Shown here in pieces: positions 1-9,111 of a stretch of 64,000 nt of DNA. A program made the position numbers and the translations under genes. Origin of the DNA: Vibrio echinoideorum. Lineage in GTDB: Bacteria; Pseudomonadota; Gammaproteobacteria; Enterobacterales; Vibrionaceae. Under the pieces are notes generated by a model. The model ran no database searches, had not been told where the DNA came from, and saw only the letters and a list, made by a program, of their open reading frames with translations. Positions within the stretch are counted from its first letter, which is position 1; every line of letters begins with the position of its first letter. The stretch spans positions 3,100,001 through 3,164,000 of the forward strand of contig NZ_AP025483.1 in the NCBI RefSeq assembly GCF_024347455.1, in the 5' to 3' direction.

Positions 1-278
1 GTTGGATAAATCGGCACTGTCACAAGGCGAGCTTGCAAAGATGCGAAATCTGCCACGGTCCACTGAGGCATATTATTTGAATAGATACCGATCTTGTCTT
101 GGATTCTCAATCCTTGAGCCAATAGAGCTAATGAAAGCGTATCGATTTGTTGTCCAAACTGCTCCCAGCTAATACCTTGCCATACATTGTCTACTTTGTG
201 CTTCAAAGCTGTACGGTTGCCACCTTGGGCAATTTGGTCACGAAGTCTTTTTACGATATGAAAATCTAAATTGGCCAT
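1..278 (-). CDS. AMP-dependent acyl-CoA synthetase (long-chain fatty-acid--CoA ligase family), 5' part only
   Basis: The window edge cuts this gene, so only the first 92 residues are visible. The N-terminus begins MANLDFHIVKRLRDQ and continues through a typical adenylate-forming enzyme start: an ISWEQFGQQI segment, then DKIGIYSNNMPQW and a TVPIYP motif, which in this superfamily precedes the ATP-binding core. The family activates fatty acids to acyl-CoA via an acyl-AMP intermediate. The catalytic motifs lie outside the window, so chain-length preference cannot be judged. The start is supported by a GGTAAAGAG sequence just upstream. It is transcribed away from its neighbour leuO's terminator, in the same direction. 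Confidence 0.85.
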   Translation of the reverse strand, partial: MANLDFHIVKRLRDQIAQGGNRTALKHKVDNVWQGISWEQFGQQIDTLSLALLAQGLRIQDKIGIYSNNMPQWTVADFASLQARLVTVPIYP

Positions 279-421
279 CTCTTTACCTTTGGCTTACACC
301 TGTAAGCTTTTTTGAGCGCACAAGTGTACCTCTGATCATAGAAAAGGCAACTGACGAAGCTCAAAGTTATCAGTAATAGTACGTCTCACGCTAAATTTTA
401 TGTTCACCAGAATAGTAAGCA

Positions 422-458
422 TAAAAAAGCCCCAAGCCAGATTCCTAGCTTAGGGCTT
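422..458 (-). terminator. Rho-independent terminator of leuO
   Basis: Read on the minus strand, an 11-bp GC-containing stem (AAGCCCTAAGC against GCTTGGGGCTT, one wobble) with a ten-base loop is followed by a T-run (TTTTTTAT). It starts about 20 bases past the leuO stop codon. Confidence 0.85.
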
Positions 459-479
459 ATAAATCATAGGGATTAGTGT

Positions 480-1439
480 TTAGTTAAGTGCCACTACTTC
501 GCCACAGATCATCATTAACTGATCTCGTAACCAAATGTGTCCCTTGTCCTTCTCACTTGATTCGTGCCAGCTTAGGAAACCAGAGATAGCCGCATTATCG
601 AATGGGAAATCTAGAATTTGAAGCTGATCTTTGTTTGCTGCATGTTCTACCATCCAACGAGGTGCAATCGTCACAAGTTCAGATTGACCTACAACGTAAA
701 GAACGTTGCTCAAGCTGGTACCTTCGTAGAAAGGCGTGCAATCTAGATCACGGTAAGCTTGCTCAGAGAAGCTGCGTTGACCATGGATGCGAGACAGTTT
801 TGCGTGCTTTTCGTTAAGCAATTCAGCGGCTGAAACTTCACCATTGATACGAGGGTGAGAAGCAGATGCAACCACAACTAATTCGTCTTGGAAGATTTCA
901 GTGCTTGAGAAACCTTGCTCATCAAAGCGAGCGTAATCAATCACGAAGTCGATTTCTTGGTAGCGCATACGCTCAGAAAGTTGACGATCGAATTCTGCAT
1001 CCATGTGCAATTTAACGCTAGGTGCTTGGTCGTTGATTGTCGACATAATCTTAGGAGCAAAACGCATGTCACATGGGCTGCAAATTGCAAGTTTGAATAG
1101 GCGAGAAGACGACTCTGGAGAGAACACAGAACTTGGTAGTTCGTTGCGTACTAACTGTAGTGCTTGGCGGATTGGGCCAAACAACTGACGAGCACGTTGA
1201 GTCGGTTGAATACCACGACCTTGACGCATGAATAGCTCGTCGTTGAACATCACTTTTAGACGAGCAACAGCGTTACTTACAGCAGGCTGAGACATGCCCA
1301 GGTTATGAGCTGCACGTGTGATGTTTTGTTCTTGCATAACTGCATCAAATACAGTCAAAAGATTTAAGTCGACTCCACGAAGTGTGCTTTCCATTCTGTA
1401 GCTTGCAATTGCACTCATTGCGTCTTTTTTCTCTAACAT
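480..1439 (-). CDS. leuO: LysR-family transcriptional regulator LeuO
   Basis: A 319-residue LysR-type regulator. The winged helix-turn-helix covers roughly residues 24-83 and is close to LeuO of enterobacteria (VDLNLLTVFDAVMQEQNI, then GMSQPAVSNAVARLK and FNDELFMRQGRGIQPT). The rest is the LysR effector-binding fold, ending in a LeuO-like SWHESSEKDKGHIW segment. LeuO is known as an H-NS antagonist and pleiotropic regulator in enterics, and in Vibrio it is linked to stress and virulence control. The first ATG has a poor ribosome site; an internal ATG at residue 8 (position 1418) is a plausible alternative. Unlike E. coli, it is not next to leuABCD: about 8 kb with six other genes lies between. 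Confidence 0.93.
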   Translation of the reverse strand: MLEKKDAMSAIASYRMESTLRGVDLNLLTVFDAVMQEQNITRAAHNLGMSQPAVSNAVARLKVMFNDELFMRQGRGIQPTQRARQLFGPIRQALQLVRNELPSSVFSPESSSRLFKLAICSPCDMRFAPKIMSTINDQAPSVKLHMDAEFDRQLSERMRYQEIDFVIDYARFDEQGFSSTEIFQDELVVVASASHPRINGEVSAAELLNEKHAKLSRIHGQRSFSEQAYRDLDCTPFYEGTSLSNVLYVVGQSELVTIAPRWMVEHAANKDQLQILDFPFDNAAISGFLSWHESSEKDKGHIWLRDQLMMICGEVVALN

Positions 1440-1785
1440 TCAAGTTGCCTCTTGTCGGTTCGACAGGGTTAAATTGGTAATGGTATGGGAATAGATAACC
1501 ACTAATTCTTATATTTATCAGACCGATGTTTTTCGGATTACCACTACTATTAACCAATACATCCCGAGCTACCAACAAGATTGATAAAGAATAATTTTAT
1601 TTTACCTTAATGATTAATTAATACATTAAAATCATGCAATTACAGAGTTATAAAAAAACATAAAATGCAGCATTTATGAGTTTGATTTCGACTTATTTAG
1701 CTGTTCTATCGTTTGGTTACATTTGTTACAATTTATTGAACTCGTGAATTGTTTGACTGGTTGATTCAAAAACGCCACTTATAAT
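1440..1785. other. AT-rich region upstream of leuO
   Basis: A 346-base gene-free stretch between leuO and the glycosyltransferase stop codon. It is strongly AT-rich with runs of ATTAAT. It presumably holds the leuO promoter; no clear -35/-10 pair was chosen. It contains a 12-mer (1611-1622, TGATTAATTAAT) found again upstream of the tetR efflux operon. Open reading frames here are short and unconvincing. Confidence 0.5.
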
Positions 1786-2841
1786 TCAAGTCAGCGATGC
1801 ATAACTAGGAAAATCGACCTTGTCCCAAAGCTGTTTTCTTAAGTCATCTTGATTCGACCAATTCCCTGCTAATACCCACTCAACGAGTGCACTTGCCACG
1901 TCAGGATAGGTCACTACCTCTGCCTCTTTTTCACTGAGCCAACTACGTAAAATAGCGGCATCTAAAAAGCTCATGGTTTGGGCTAACCCAAGGGCTTCAA
2001 GCGTCGCAACATTACTCTGTTGTTCAAACTGCCCTTCAAGCGGCTTAAGAAGCAACTTTTTCCCTAAAGTTAAGGCCTCCGATGGCAATTCAAAGCCACC
2101 ATTGGCGACCACACCAGAGCACTGATTCAGGTCGAATTGGAAGCCGGCATGACTGAGCGGTTTGAACTCAATATTTTCGACTCGACTGTACTCAATAACG
2201 TTAGGGTGATAACAGACAAAATGATGAGAAATGAACTTCATCAACAGCTCCGAGATCGCCTCAAGATCTTCAAACGGCAAGTAGACCAAAGTGAAGTTTT
2301 GTGATGCTTTAGTTTGCTCATGGTTAGAAAGCGTGTGAACAATCGGTGGCAATATAGGTTGCTCAAAGTGATACCAATGGAGGCCAATAGAGTGCTCGGT
2401 TGGCGCAAAATGTTGAATCACTGAATGTTCAATCCAGTTTCCCCCTTCTTTAGGCACGTCATAGCGAAAAGCATTTTGATGACTTATACCAATACAAGGT
2501 ACACCTTGCTTCTTAGCCGCCCAAGCGGTCACTGGTTCAAAGTCATTAAGGACGAGATCATAAGGCGTAAGATCGATCTGGTTAATTTCACGCATAAATC
2601 GCCAGATATTATTCTTGATGAATGTTTTGCCGTACTTAACCTGCCCTTGCTCACTGAAAAAAGTTAAGCCATTGCGAGTTTGATAGTGTCCAAACTCTTC
2701 CATTGAGAAGTACTTGCTCTCTTCTCGTCCTGAGAATAGGAAGTCGACATCGATATTTTGTTGGCGAAAAGCCACCGCCATTGCTCTCGCGCGAGCGATA
2801 TGACCATTTCCTGTGCCTTGGACGCCATATAAGATTTTCAT
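1786..2841 (-). CDS. MJ1255/VC2487-family glycosyltransferase
   Basis: A 351-residue protein of the UDP-glycosyltransferase (GT-B) type known as the MJ1255/VC2487 family. The N-terminus reads MKILYGVQGTGNGHIARARA, the glycine-rich acceptor-side loop of the MurG-like fold, and the C-terminal half has GVVANGGFELPSEALTLGK, the usual nucleotide-sugar binding region with a conserved Gly-Gly-Phe-Glu. Its substrate is not known to me. I chose the ATG at 2841 rather than an upstream ATG at 2877 because AAAGGA stands six bases before it and homology starts there. It lies 54 bases after the PAP2 phosphatase on the same strand, so the two are probably cotranscribed, which hints at lipid-linked or envelope sugar chemistry (inference). 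Confidence 0.85.
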   Translation of the reverse strand: MKILYGVQGTGNGHIARARAMAVAFRQQNIDVDFLFSGREESKYFSMEEFGHYQTRNGLTFFSEQGQVKYGKTFIKNNIWRFMREINQIDLTPYDLVLNDFEPVTAWAAKKQGVPCIGISHQNAFRYDVPKEGGNWIEHSVIQHFAPTEHSIGLHWYHFEQPILPPIVHTLSNHEQTKASQNFTLVYLPFEDLEAISELLMKFISHHFVCYHPNVIEYSRVENIEFKPLSHAGFQFDLNQCSGVVANGGFELPSEALTLGKKLLLKPLEGQFEQQSNVATLEALGLAQTMSFLDAAILRSWLSEKEAEVVTYPDVASALVEWVLAGNWSNQDDLRKQLWDKVDFPSYASLT

Positions 2842-2895
2842 GCATATTCCTTTAAATTTGCAGCTTAAGATCGGCATTGATTGCCAACAAAATAA

Positions 2896-3420
2896 TTACA
2901 AAATGAAGTTGATAGCCAGGCTAGTACAAGCAATACCTAAGGCTGCGCCAATTAAGACATCTGTTAAAAAGTGCACACCGAGTAAGATCCGAGAACCCGC
3001 AATGGCTGTAGCCCAAACCAAACTAAAGGGGTACAAGCTTGGATAAAAATGTCCGATTAAGGTCGCCATAACAAAAGCAGCAGCGGAATGCCCAGATGGC
3101 AGGCTGTATTTGTCAGATGGAACGATATGAGAGTAAAGCAGTGAAGAGAATTCAGCCGGCCTGCGGCGTTTGAGGGTATTTTTAGCTAACCAGTAAATCG
3201 GTAGCTCAATAGCAAAAGCCGTTAAACCAACCAACAGAAAATCTCGGCCAGCATTGCTATCCACTAACAACGCCACCAGAGCAATCAAAACGTAAAGGTG
3301 TCCATCTCCAGTATGAGACACCGCTTTACTCAGCGTTGCATGTTGGCCGTTATAACGATTCTTTAAACAAAAAACAGAAAATGCCACATCCCAGCGGACA
3401 ATAGGTTCGATAGTACGCAT
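2896..3420 (-). CDS. PAP2-superfamily membrane phosphatase
   Basis: A 174-residue integral membrane protein with the three-part phosphatase signature of the type 2 phosphatidic acid phosphatase family: KNTLKRRRP (K-x6-R-P), PSGHSAAA (catalytic His), and SRILLGVHFLTD (S-R-x5-H-x3-D). Several hydrophobic helices surround these motifs. Family members dephosphorylate phosphatidic acid, phosphatidylglycerol phosphate or undecaprenyl pyrophosphate on the outer face of the inner membrane; the motifs do not tell which. It is immediately upstream of the glycosyltransferase gene in one transcription unit. An AAGGAG ribosome site precedes the start. Confidence 0.88.
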   Translation of the reverse strand: MRTIEPIVRWDVAFSVFCLKNRYNGQHATLSKAVSHTGDGHLYVLIALVALLVDSNAGRDFLLVGLTAFAIELPIYWLAKNTLKRRRPAEFSSLLYSHIVPSDKYSLPSGHSAAAFVMATLIGHFYPSLYPFSLVWATAIAGSRILLGVHFLTDVLIGAALGIACTSLAINFIL

Positions 3421-3631
3421 ACGATCTCCTTAACAATCCTTATTCAGTTAAGGCTCAAGGTATGCCCCTGAAATGACAGTTAAGTGACGTTTTGAATGAA
3501 CTAAAATGAAATTTGTTATGGACGCTGCGCTGCCACGATCCAATACCAGCAAACCAAGCGTATGAACCAAGCATGCGAACCAAGAAAGCGTTCCCTGCGA
3601 GTTAACCCAAATAGTCAGCGACACAATCAAT

Positions 3632-3665
3632 AAAAACAAAGCGACACATGGTCGCTTTGTTTTTG
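3632..3665. terminator. Bidirectional terminator after the RND efflux operon
   Basis: An 11-bp stem (AACAAAGCGAC / GTCGCTTTGTT) with a five-base loop is flanked by A-runs on the left and T-runs on the right, so it can work on both strands. On the minus strand it lies about 45 bases past the RND stop codon. Confidence 0.85.
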
Positions 3666-3705
3666 TTAGGTCTTCGCTATTTTTACAAAGGTATAAATGC
3701 CACTT

Positions 3706-6700
3706 CTATAGTTCGAGGGGTTCGTGCTTTTTCACTAAACCAAAGTCAGCCAAGATCGCATAAGCGGCAGGGATCATGAACAGCACCAGCAAGGTGGAAG
3801 CAAAAATTCCGAACACAATGGAGATCACCAGTGGTTGGATAACCTGAGCCTGTAGGCTGGTTTCTGTTAACAGTGGTAGTAGCCCTGCAGCTGTCGTCAT
3901 TGAAGTCAAAAATACGGCTCGGAAACGCTCGCGACTGGCTTTCACCACCGAGTCATGCACGCTATCCCCTTCATCGACATGATGACGAATGTATTGCACC
4001 AGCAAGATGGAATCATTGACCACGATCCCGGCAAGCGACACAAAACCCATCATGCTCGGCATGCTCAAGGCGTGCCCCAATAGCCAATGACCAACCACTA
4101 CACCAATAAAGGCGAGTGGAATCGCTAGCATCACGACCACAGGTTCGAGGTAACTTCTGAATTGATAACTAAGAATCGCAAACACACCGAATAAGCCAAG
4201 TAAAAAGCCTTTACCCATAGAAGCACCGGTCTTAGCCGCATCTTTAGCTTCCCCTTCGAAATCAAAACGTAAACCTGGGTACTTTTGAATTAACTTGGCG
4301 GCTTCATCTTTTTGGAACTGGGCCAAAATCGCCGAAGAGCTGGCTTTCTTGTTATCAACATCACCAAAGATACTGATCGTTCGAAGTCCATCAATACGCT
4401 GGATACGCACATAGTTACGTTGAAAATCTAACGTCGCTAAAGTCGCTAAGGGGATCTGACTGCCATCAGCAGTAATAATTGGGAAGTTTGCGAGTTGCTG
4501 TAAGTCACCTGCTTGTTCTTTATCGAGGCGAACCTCAATCGAGATATTCTCAACGCCGATTTGAATCTCATCGGCTGTCTGACCGAAGAATGCAGCACGC
4601 AACTGAGAAGCAATCATCTGCCCGTTCACGTTGTAAGTTTCCGCTCCTGGGCGCAGCTTAACTAAGATCTCTTCTTTACCCATGCGCATGTCATCTAGAA
4701 CACCATGCACTCCATCAAACTGATTGAGATATTCCTGAATATCCAAAGAAGCCGATTTCAACGCTGCAAGATCATCATGTTTGGCGCGGATCTCGATAGC
4801 ACGACCGCCCGGCCCCATAGTGGGTTGTTTGAAAACTAGCGAGATAGGATCAGCCAAATCACCTATGTCTGCGCGCCATGCATCAATGAAATCATCAATC
4901 ACCGTGTTTCGACTTTCAGCGCCACGCAAATCTAAACGCACAGTCGCGAGGTGCGGCCCGGATTCACTGGCGTCAGCATTAGCATTAAATTGGCTAGTGA
5001 TGTGTTCCACCAGCTCATTACCCTCTTCGACATCTTCACTCCACTGCACGTTCAAACGCTCAGCAGAAGCCACGATTTTATCGACGACTCTCTCGGTTTG
5101 AGACAGTGATGCGCCCGGTGGAAGAATGATACGCGCCTCAGCGATATCACCGTCCAATTCAGGGAAAGGTTGAAACTTAACAGCACCGCCCGCAATCAAG
5201 GCAATAGAAAGTAACAACAGCGTCATCACTCCGCCCATAAAGGCGTAGCGGAACGTCACGACTTTCTCAACCATGTTCGTCAACGTGGTGTTACGAAAGT
5301 TCTCAAACTTCTCTAATAACACCACCTTGAAACGCAACGCTGGCTTATCATTTTTTTCTTTGTGTAATGAATGAGATAAGTGATTGGGTAGGATAAGAAA
5401 CGCTTCAATTAAACTTAGCGACAACACCAAGATAAGTACCTGAGGCACCGCTTTAAGCACTGCCCCCATCTCCCCATCAAGAAACAACAAGCTGCCGAAA
5501 ATACAGACCGTGGTTAAGAATGAAGACAACACCCCGGGGAGTACTTTCTTAACGCCGTTGTACACGGCATCATCAACACTCTGCCCCCTGTCTAAATGTG
5601 AGGCTATCGATTCGGCAATCACGATGGCATCATCCATCATAATACCTATCGCCATTAGTAAGCCTACAAGCGACATAATGTTGATCGATAAGCCAAGGTT
5701 GGCCATTAAAAATAAGCCACCAAGGAAGGCAACGGGTAAACCTGCAGCGACCCAAAATGAGTAACGTAAACTAAAGAACAACCACATGGTGGCAAAAACC
5801 AACACAATACCTTGCCAACCATTACGCACCATCATGGTTAGACGATCCCAAAGCACAGAAGAGAGATCGTTGGTCATTTGTAGCGTCACACCATCAGGGG
5901 CAATCGCACTCTGATCTTCAACAAATCGTGTCACGTTTTCTTTAATTCGAAGCGCATCGTCTTCTTTGTTTTTGCTGATCTTCAACAAAGCAGAAGGCTT
6001 GACATCGAACAGGACTTTCTGTTCATCAAGTTCAAAACGATCGGTGATCTTCGCGATATCTCTTAAACGGATCACAGAACCATTTGGTGCCGATCCAACA
6101 ACAATACTCTCAAGCTCAACAGGCGTGACCCGTCTCTCGTCAAAACGAATCAGGAAATTTTTATCTGGTGTTTCAATGTTACCACTCGGCAATTTTACAT
6201 TCTGACGACCAATTTGATCGGCAATATCACCAACACTCAAACCCAACTGACGAATGGCTTGGGTATCCAACTCAACACGATATTGATGATCGGAAAAACC
6301 GCTCACCTCAACCAAAGAAACATCATAATCGAGCTTCATGGTGCGTTTAAGATCTTCAGCGTATGCCTTGAGTTCCGGCCATGAGGTTTCTGCTGTGATG
6401 GCAATATCGACAACGGGTTCGTTCCAATCCAACTCTTGAACAACAGGAGATTCAATCTCGGATGGGAAATCGTTGATCGAGTTAATTTGAGTTTGAACAT
6501 CCACCAGCATTCGGCCAATATCTGCTTTTTCATTTAACTTGAGAATGAGCCTAGCACTACCTTCAACGGCTTCACATTGAGTTTCTTCAATGTTAGCTAG
6601 GCCATCGACGGCATCTTCCATTCGCACACAAAGGCTCTCTTCCACTTCTTGCGGAGAAGCGCCCGGGTAAACAATCGCCGCCATAATATACAGAGGATCA

Positions 6701-6813
6701 TAAGCCGGGAAGGTTTCACGTTTAATGGTTGATAATGAGCTTAAACCCATTATCAACAGCCCAAGCATCAACAAGTTTGCTGCTGTTGGGTGCCTAGAGA
6801 AGAACTTGATCAT
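3706..6813 (-). CDS. RND-family efflux transporter permease (AcrB/HAE1 type)
   Basis: A 1035-residue inner-membrane proton/drug antiporter of the resistance-nodulation-division superfamily, which with a periplasmic adaptor and an outer-membrane channel exports drugs, bile salts or metabolites. The N-terminal helix is MIKFFSRHPTAANLLMLGLL, followed by the porter domain. The proton-relay aspartates appear as GIMMDDAIVIAES in transmembrane segment 4, and the second half repeats the arrangement (GFVSLAGIVVNDSILLVQ). It is the last gene of the tetR-MFP-RND operon; its start overlaps the adaptor stop by 4 bases, suggesting translational coupling. No outer-membrane component is encoded here, so it presumably uses a TolC-like channel from elsewhere. 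The substrate cannot be predicted. Confidence 0.93.
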   Translation of the reverse strand: MIKFFSRHPTAANLLMLGLLIMGLSSLSTIKRETFPAYDPLYIMAAIVYPGASPQEVEESLCVRMEDAVDGLANIEETQCEAVEGSARLILKLNEKADIGRMLVDVQTQINSINDFPSEIESPVVQELDWNEPVVDIAITAETSWPELKAYAEDLKRTMKLDYDVSLVEVSGFSDHQYRVELDTQAIRQLGLSVGDIADQIGRQNVKLPSGNIETPDKNFLIRFDERRVTPVELESIVVGSAPNGSVIRLRDIAKITDRFELDEQKVLFDVKPSALLKISKNKEDDALRIKENVTRFVEDQSAIAPDGVTLQMTNDLSSVLWDRLTMMVRNGWQGIVLVFATMWLFFSLRYSFWVAAGLPVAFLGGLFLMANLGLSINIMSLVGLLMAIGIMMDDAIVIAESIASHLDRGQSVDDAVYNGVKKVLPGVLSSFLTTVCIFGSLLFLDGEMGAVLKAVPQVLILVLSLSLIEAFLILPNHLSHSLHKEKNDKPALRFKVVLLEKFENFRNTTLTNMVEKVVTFRYAFMGGVMTLLLLSIALIAGGAVKFQPFPELDGDIAEARIILPPGASLSQTERVVDKIVASAERLNVQWSEDVEEGNELVEHITSQFNANADASESGPHLATVRLDLRGAESRNTVIDDFIDAWRADIGDLADPISLVFKQPTMGPGGRAIEIRAKHDDLAALKSASLDIQEYLNQFDGVHGVLDDMRMGKEEILVKLRPGAETYNVNGQMIASQLRAAFFGQTADEIQIGVENISIEVRLDKEQAGDLQQLANFPIITADGSQIPLATLATLDFQRNYVRIQRIDGLRTISIFGDVDNKKASSSAILAQFQKDEAAKLIQKYPGLRFDFEGEAKDAAKTGASMGKGFLLGLFGVFAILSYQFRSYLEPVVVMLAIPLAFIGVVVGHWLLGHALSMPSMMGFVSLAGIVVNDSILLVQYIRHHVDEGDSVHDSVVKASRERFRAVFLTSMTTAAGLLPLLTETSLQAQVIQPLVISIVFGIFASTLLVLFMIPAAYAILADFGLVKKHEPLEL

Positions 6814-8147
6814 GACGCACTCTCCTCGACACCGGGTACAAGCTCAACCTTTTGAGAATTTGACTCTTTAAGTAACATACCTTCAATTGCTGGCAGCAAA
6901 TCATTAAGAATCAGTTTATCGCCCGTTTGAAGATCCCCGTTCACAACCACTTGGTTGTCTCTACGATAAAGCACTTCAACATTAACCATTTGCAGACGGG
7001 AGTTATCGTCCATTAGATAAATTTTATCACCATGCAGCGCTCGTTCAGGCAACACCCAGCTTAGATTTGCTACACCTTCAATTTCAGCTTTAACAAACAT
7101 GCCATTGACCAAAGGTGTCGCACTGTCTGGTTGCAGTTGTGAGTAGTCTTGAGCGATCTCAAGAATGATCCCTGCCGTCGCTTGGTTTTCATCAACGGTT
7201 TCACTGATTCTCGCTACCTTTGCAGGCCAGCTCAGATTCAGACTGCCACTGTTCAGTTGAACACTCGCTTTGATTGGCGCTTGATCAGGCGTTGGAATTC
7301 CAGCAGCGTCACGGGGAAATTGAGTAAAACTTGAGGCTAAAGTTTGCATATCGTGAATAGAAAGTTGCGCCTCAACTTCCATAATATTAATCCCATGAGC
7401 AACAAACATTTCTTGCTGAAGATTAACTACTTGGTTTTGTTCGATATCGACTTGAGCAATTCGCATGGCTCTAGGTAACGTGATGGTCGTCTTATCCAAA
7501 GAGCGTTGTGCCTCTTTCACCTTAGACACGTTCACTTTAATCACGGCCTCCGCGACGCGTTTTTCATCAGGAATCAGGGTAATTTGGTTAGCAATATCTA
7601 ACACCAACTTCTGTTGAGACAATGCGCTTTGTTGCTGCAGATCGACATCCGATTGAGAAGTTAACCCTTTCTTACGTAGATCTTGTTTACGTTGTAGCTC
7701 TTTATTGCTGATCACTAAGCGATTCTTTTCGATCTTTAGAGTCTGATTCAGGTTGTCTTCTTCTTGATTCAATTTCGCTAGCGAGGTTTGGCTTGATTTA
7801 AGATCAGCTTCCGCTTGTATCAGCTTCAGTTCGTAATCCAATGGATCAATCTTTAATACCTCGGTTCCCGCAGGGATCACTTGCCCTTTTTCCAGGTCAG
7901 GATGTCGATAAACAATTTGCCCCGTCACCTCAGATATGGCTTTCCATTCGACTTTTGGCACAACTTTGCCGAAACCAACCGCCAAAGGCGCAATCAATTG
8001 CTGCTCTAGACTTACGGTTTCCACTAAACGAGCTCGGTCACCCGCAGGTTTAGTTGGAAGATCAGGTTTTAAATTAATCGCCGCCACAAGTCCGATGATT
8101 CCAATCGCTAGTGCTGGAAAAAAGAGGAGTTTTTTGCTTATTTTCAT
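6810..8147 (-). CDS. RND efflux periplasmic adaptor (membrane fusion protein)
   Basis: A 445-residue HlyD/AcrA-type adaptor. It has an N-terminal membrane anchor (LLFFPALAIGIIGLVAAINL), a lipoyl-like segment around EVTGQIVYRHPDLEKGQ, a long charged coiled-coil hairpin (about residues 95-220, rich in K, Q, L), a second lipoyl half (ITLPRAMRIAQVDIEQNQVV), and beta-barrel and membrane-proximal domains. In the family it bridges the RND pump and outer-membrane channel. The gene sits between the regulator and the pump with overlaps of 1 and 4 bases. The glycine normally seen in the RAPFDG-like lipoyl motif is altered (LPRAMRIAQ). Confidence 0.9.
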   Translation of the reverse strand: MKISKKLLFFPALAIGIIGLVAAINLKPDLPTKPAGDRARLVETVSLEQQLIAPLAVGFGKVVPKVEWKAISEVTGQIVYRHPDLEKGQVIPAGTEVLKIDPLDYELKLIQAEADLKSSQTSLAKLNQEEDNLNQTLKIEKNRLVISNKELQRKQDLRKKGLTSQSDVDLQQQSALSQQKLVLDIANQITLIPDEKRVAEAVIKVNVSKVKEAQRSLDKTTITLPRAMRIAQVDIEQNQVVNLQQEMFVAHGINIMEVEAQLSIHDMQTLASSFTQFPRDAAGIPTPDQAPIKASVQLNSGSLNLSWPAKVARISETVDENQATAGIILEIAQDYSQLQPDSATPLVNGMFVKAEIEGVANLSWVLPERALHGDKIYLMDDNSRLQMVNVEVLYRRDNQVVVNGDLQTGDKLILNDLLPAIEGMLLKESNSQKVELVPGVEESAS

Positions 8148-8818
8148 TATCTTGGTTCCTGCAAGGGTGAAGTGCTCGCTACATTGATAAAGCCTTCGGT
8201 CATCAGTTGAATGTTGTGTTCGATTAAACGATTAAGAAATTCTTCATTTAACTCAATGCCATGAATGGCTAACAAAGGGGGTGGGGCAATAAAAGGAAAG
8301 ACCATCAAGCTTATATACGAAACGCGACACAGTTTCGGATCCATGTTTTGTTTCAAAATGCCCTGCTCAACAAGCTTTTCAAAGATGACATCTTGCGCCG
8401 GTTTGGCCACGTCTAAGAAAACCTTTTCTAGTAACTCTCTTTGCACTTCTGAAGGAGGCATATTCATCACCTGGGCTATCAAGCGAGGAAACTTTGGTAC
8501 CTTGACCATCTCTTTGTAGTAAGTCCGCATTAAATCAAGAAAGTTCTCATGACTGCTCTCTTCAACTAACTTTTGCATTTGTAGCTGCATTGGACGAAGC
8601 GTTTCCCGCAGCATCGCTTCAAACAATCCTGCTTTATTACCGAAGTAATAACGGATCATGGCAATGTTCACTCCAGCACGTTCTGCAATTAGGCGTGTCG
8701 ATACTTTATCGTAGGATTTAACAACGAACAGATCACGAGCGTGTTCGATGAGTAGCTGCCGTACATCAAGGTTCTGCTGGGGTCGCCCGGCCTTACGTGC
8801 TGTCATTGCTTTGACCAT
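8147..8818 (-). CDS. TetR-family regulator of the RND efflux operon
   Basis: A 223-residue TetR-type regulator. Its N-terminal helix-turn-helix lies near residues 18-65 (STRLIAERAGVNIAMIRYYFGNKAGLFEAML, quoted in part), and the ligand domain is unrecognised but resembles other DUF-type TetR C-termini. It heads the operon and overlaps the adaptor gene by one base, so it most likely represses itself and the pump. The first ATG (8818) is embedded in a large inverted repeat (8817-8852), and an in-frame ATG four codons later (8806) is preceded by AGAGATGG at usable distance, so the true start may be 8806. Ligand unknown. Confidence 0.9.
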   Translation of the reverse strand: MVKAMTARKAGRPQQNLDVRQLLIEHARDLFVVKSYDKVSTRLIAERAGVNIAMIRYYFGNKAGLFEAMLRETLRPMQLQMQKLVEESSHENFLDLMRTYYKEMVKVPKFPRLIAQVMNMPPSEVQRELLEKVFLDVAKPAQDVIFEKLVEQGILKQNMDPKLCRVSYISLMVFPFIAPPPLLAIHGIELNEEFLNRLIEHNIQLMTEGFINVASTSPLQEPR

Positions 8819-8852
8819 CTCTATAATTAATCGTTTGATTAATTATAGAGAT
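8817..8852. promoter_or_regulatory. Palindromic operator overlapping the tetR start codon
   Basis: A perfect inverted repeat with 16-bp arms (ATCTCTATAATTAATC and its complement) around a 4-base spacer GTTT. The left arm includes the tetR start codon. Size, symmetry and position fit an autoregulatory TetR operator; bound repressor would block both transcription and translation start. The binding itself is inferred. Confidence 0.75.
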
Positions 8853-8889
8853 AAACAAGCACAACTGCAGAAGATTAATTACTCACTAT

Positions 8890-8905
8890 TTAATCAAGTG
8901 ATTAA
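8890..8905. promoter_or_regulatory. Second short palindrome upstream of tetR
   Basis: TTAATCA-AG-TGATTAA is a 7-bp inverted repeat sharing the GATTAAT half-site core with the main operator 38 bases away. It may be a second, weaker TetR site or part of the promoter. Confidence 0.4.
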
Positions 8906-9110
8906 TTAATGTCGCCACACATTCGATTTTGCTGGTGAATCGTTCCAACAAAAAGATTTACTACAAAGTTTTAACCTAGACATAAGCCAATCGATAAACT
9001 AACCCGCCAACAAAAAACCAACAAACAAACGATTACACCAAGAAATAAACACCTAACAGCATAAACCAAACAAAAACACTGGCAATGTACACTGTTATTG
9101 GGTTTTCTTG
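8906..9110. other. Gene-free region between tetR operator and leu promoter
   Basis: About 200 bases without a credible gene. From about 8990 to 9080 the plus strand is almost wholly A and C with few G or T. No hairpin or known motif is evident. It separates two divergent operons. Confidence 0.5.
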
Positions 9111-9111
9111 T

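Noticed and set aside
1345..1578. 77-residue frame overlapping the leuO start
   Set aside because: Out of frame with leuO, which has a clear family match; no independent support.
3448..3639. 63-residue open frame upstream of the PAP2 gene
   Set aside because: No ribosome site, no recognisable family, sits in an intergenic region ending in the efflux terminator; likely chance.
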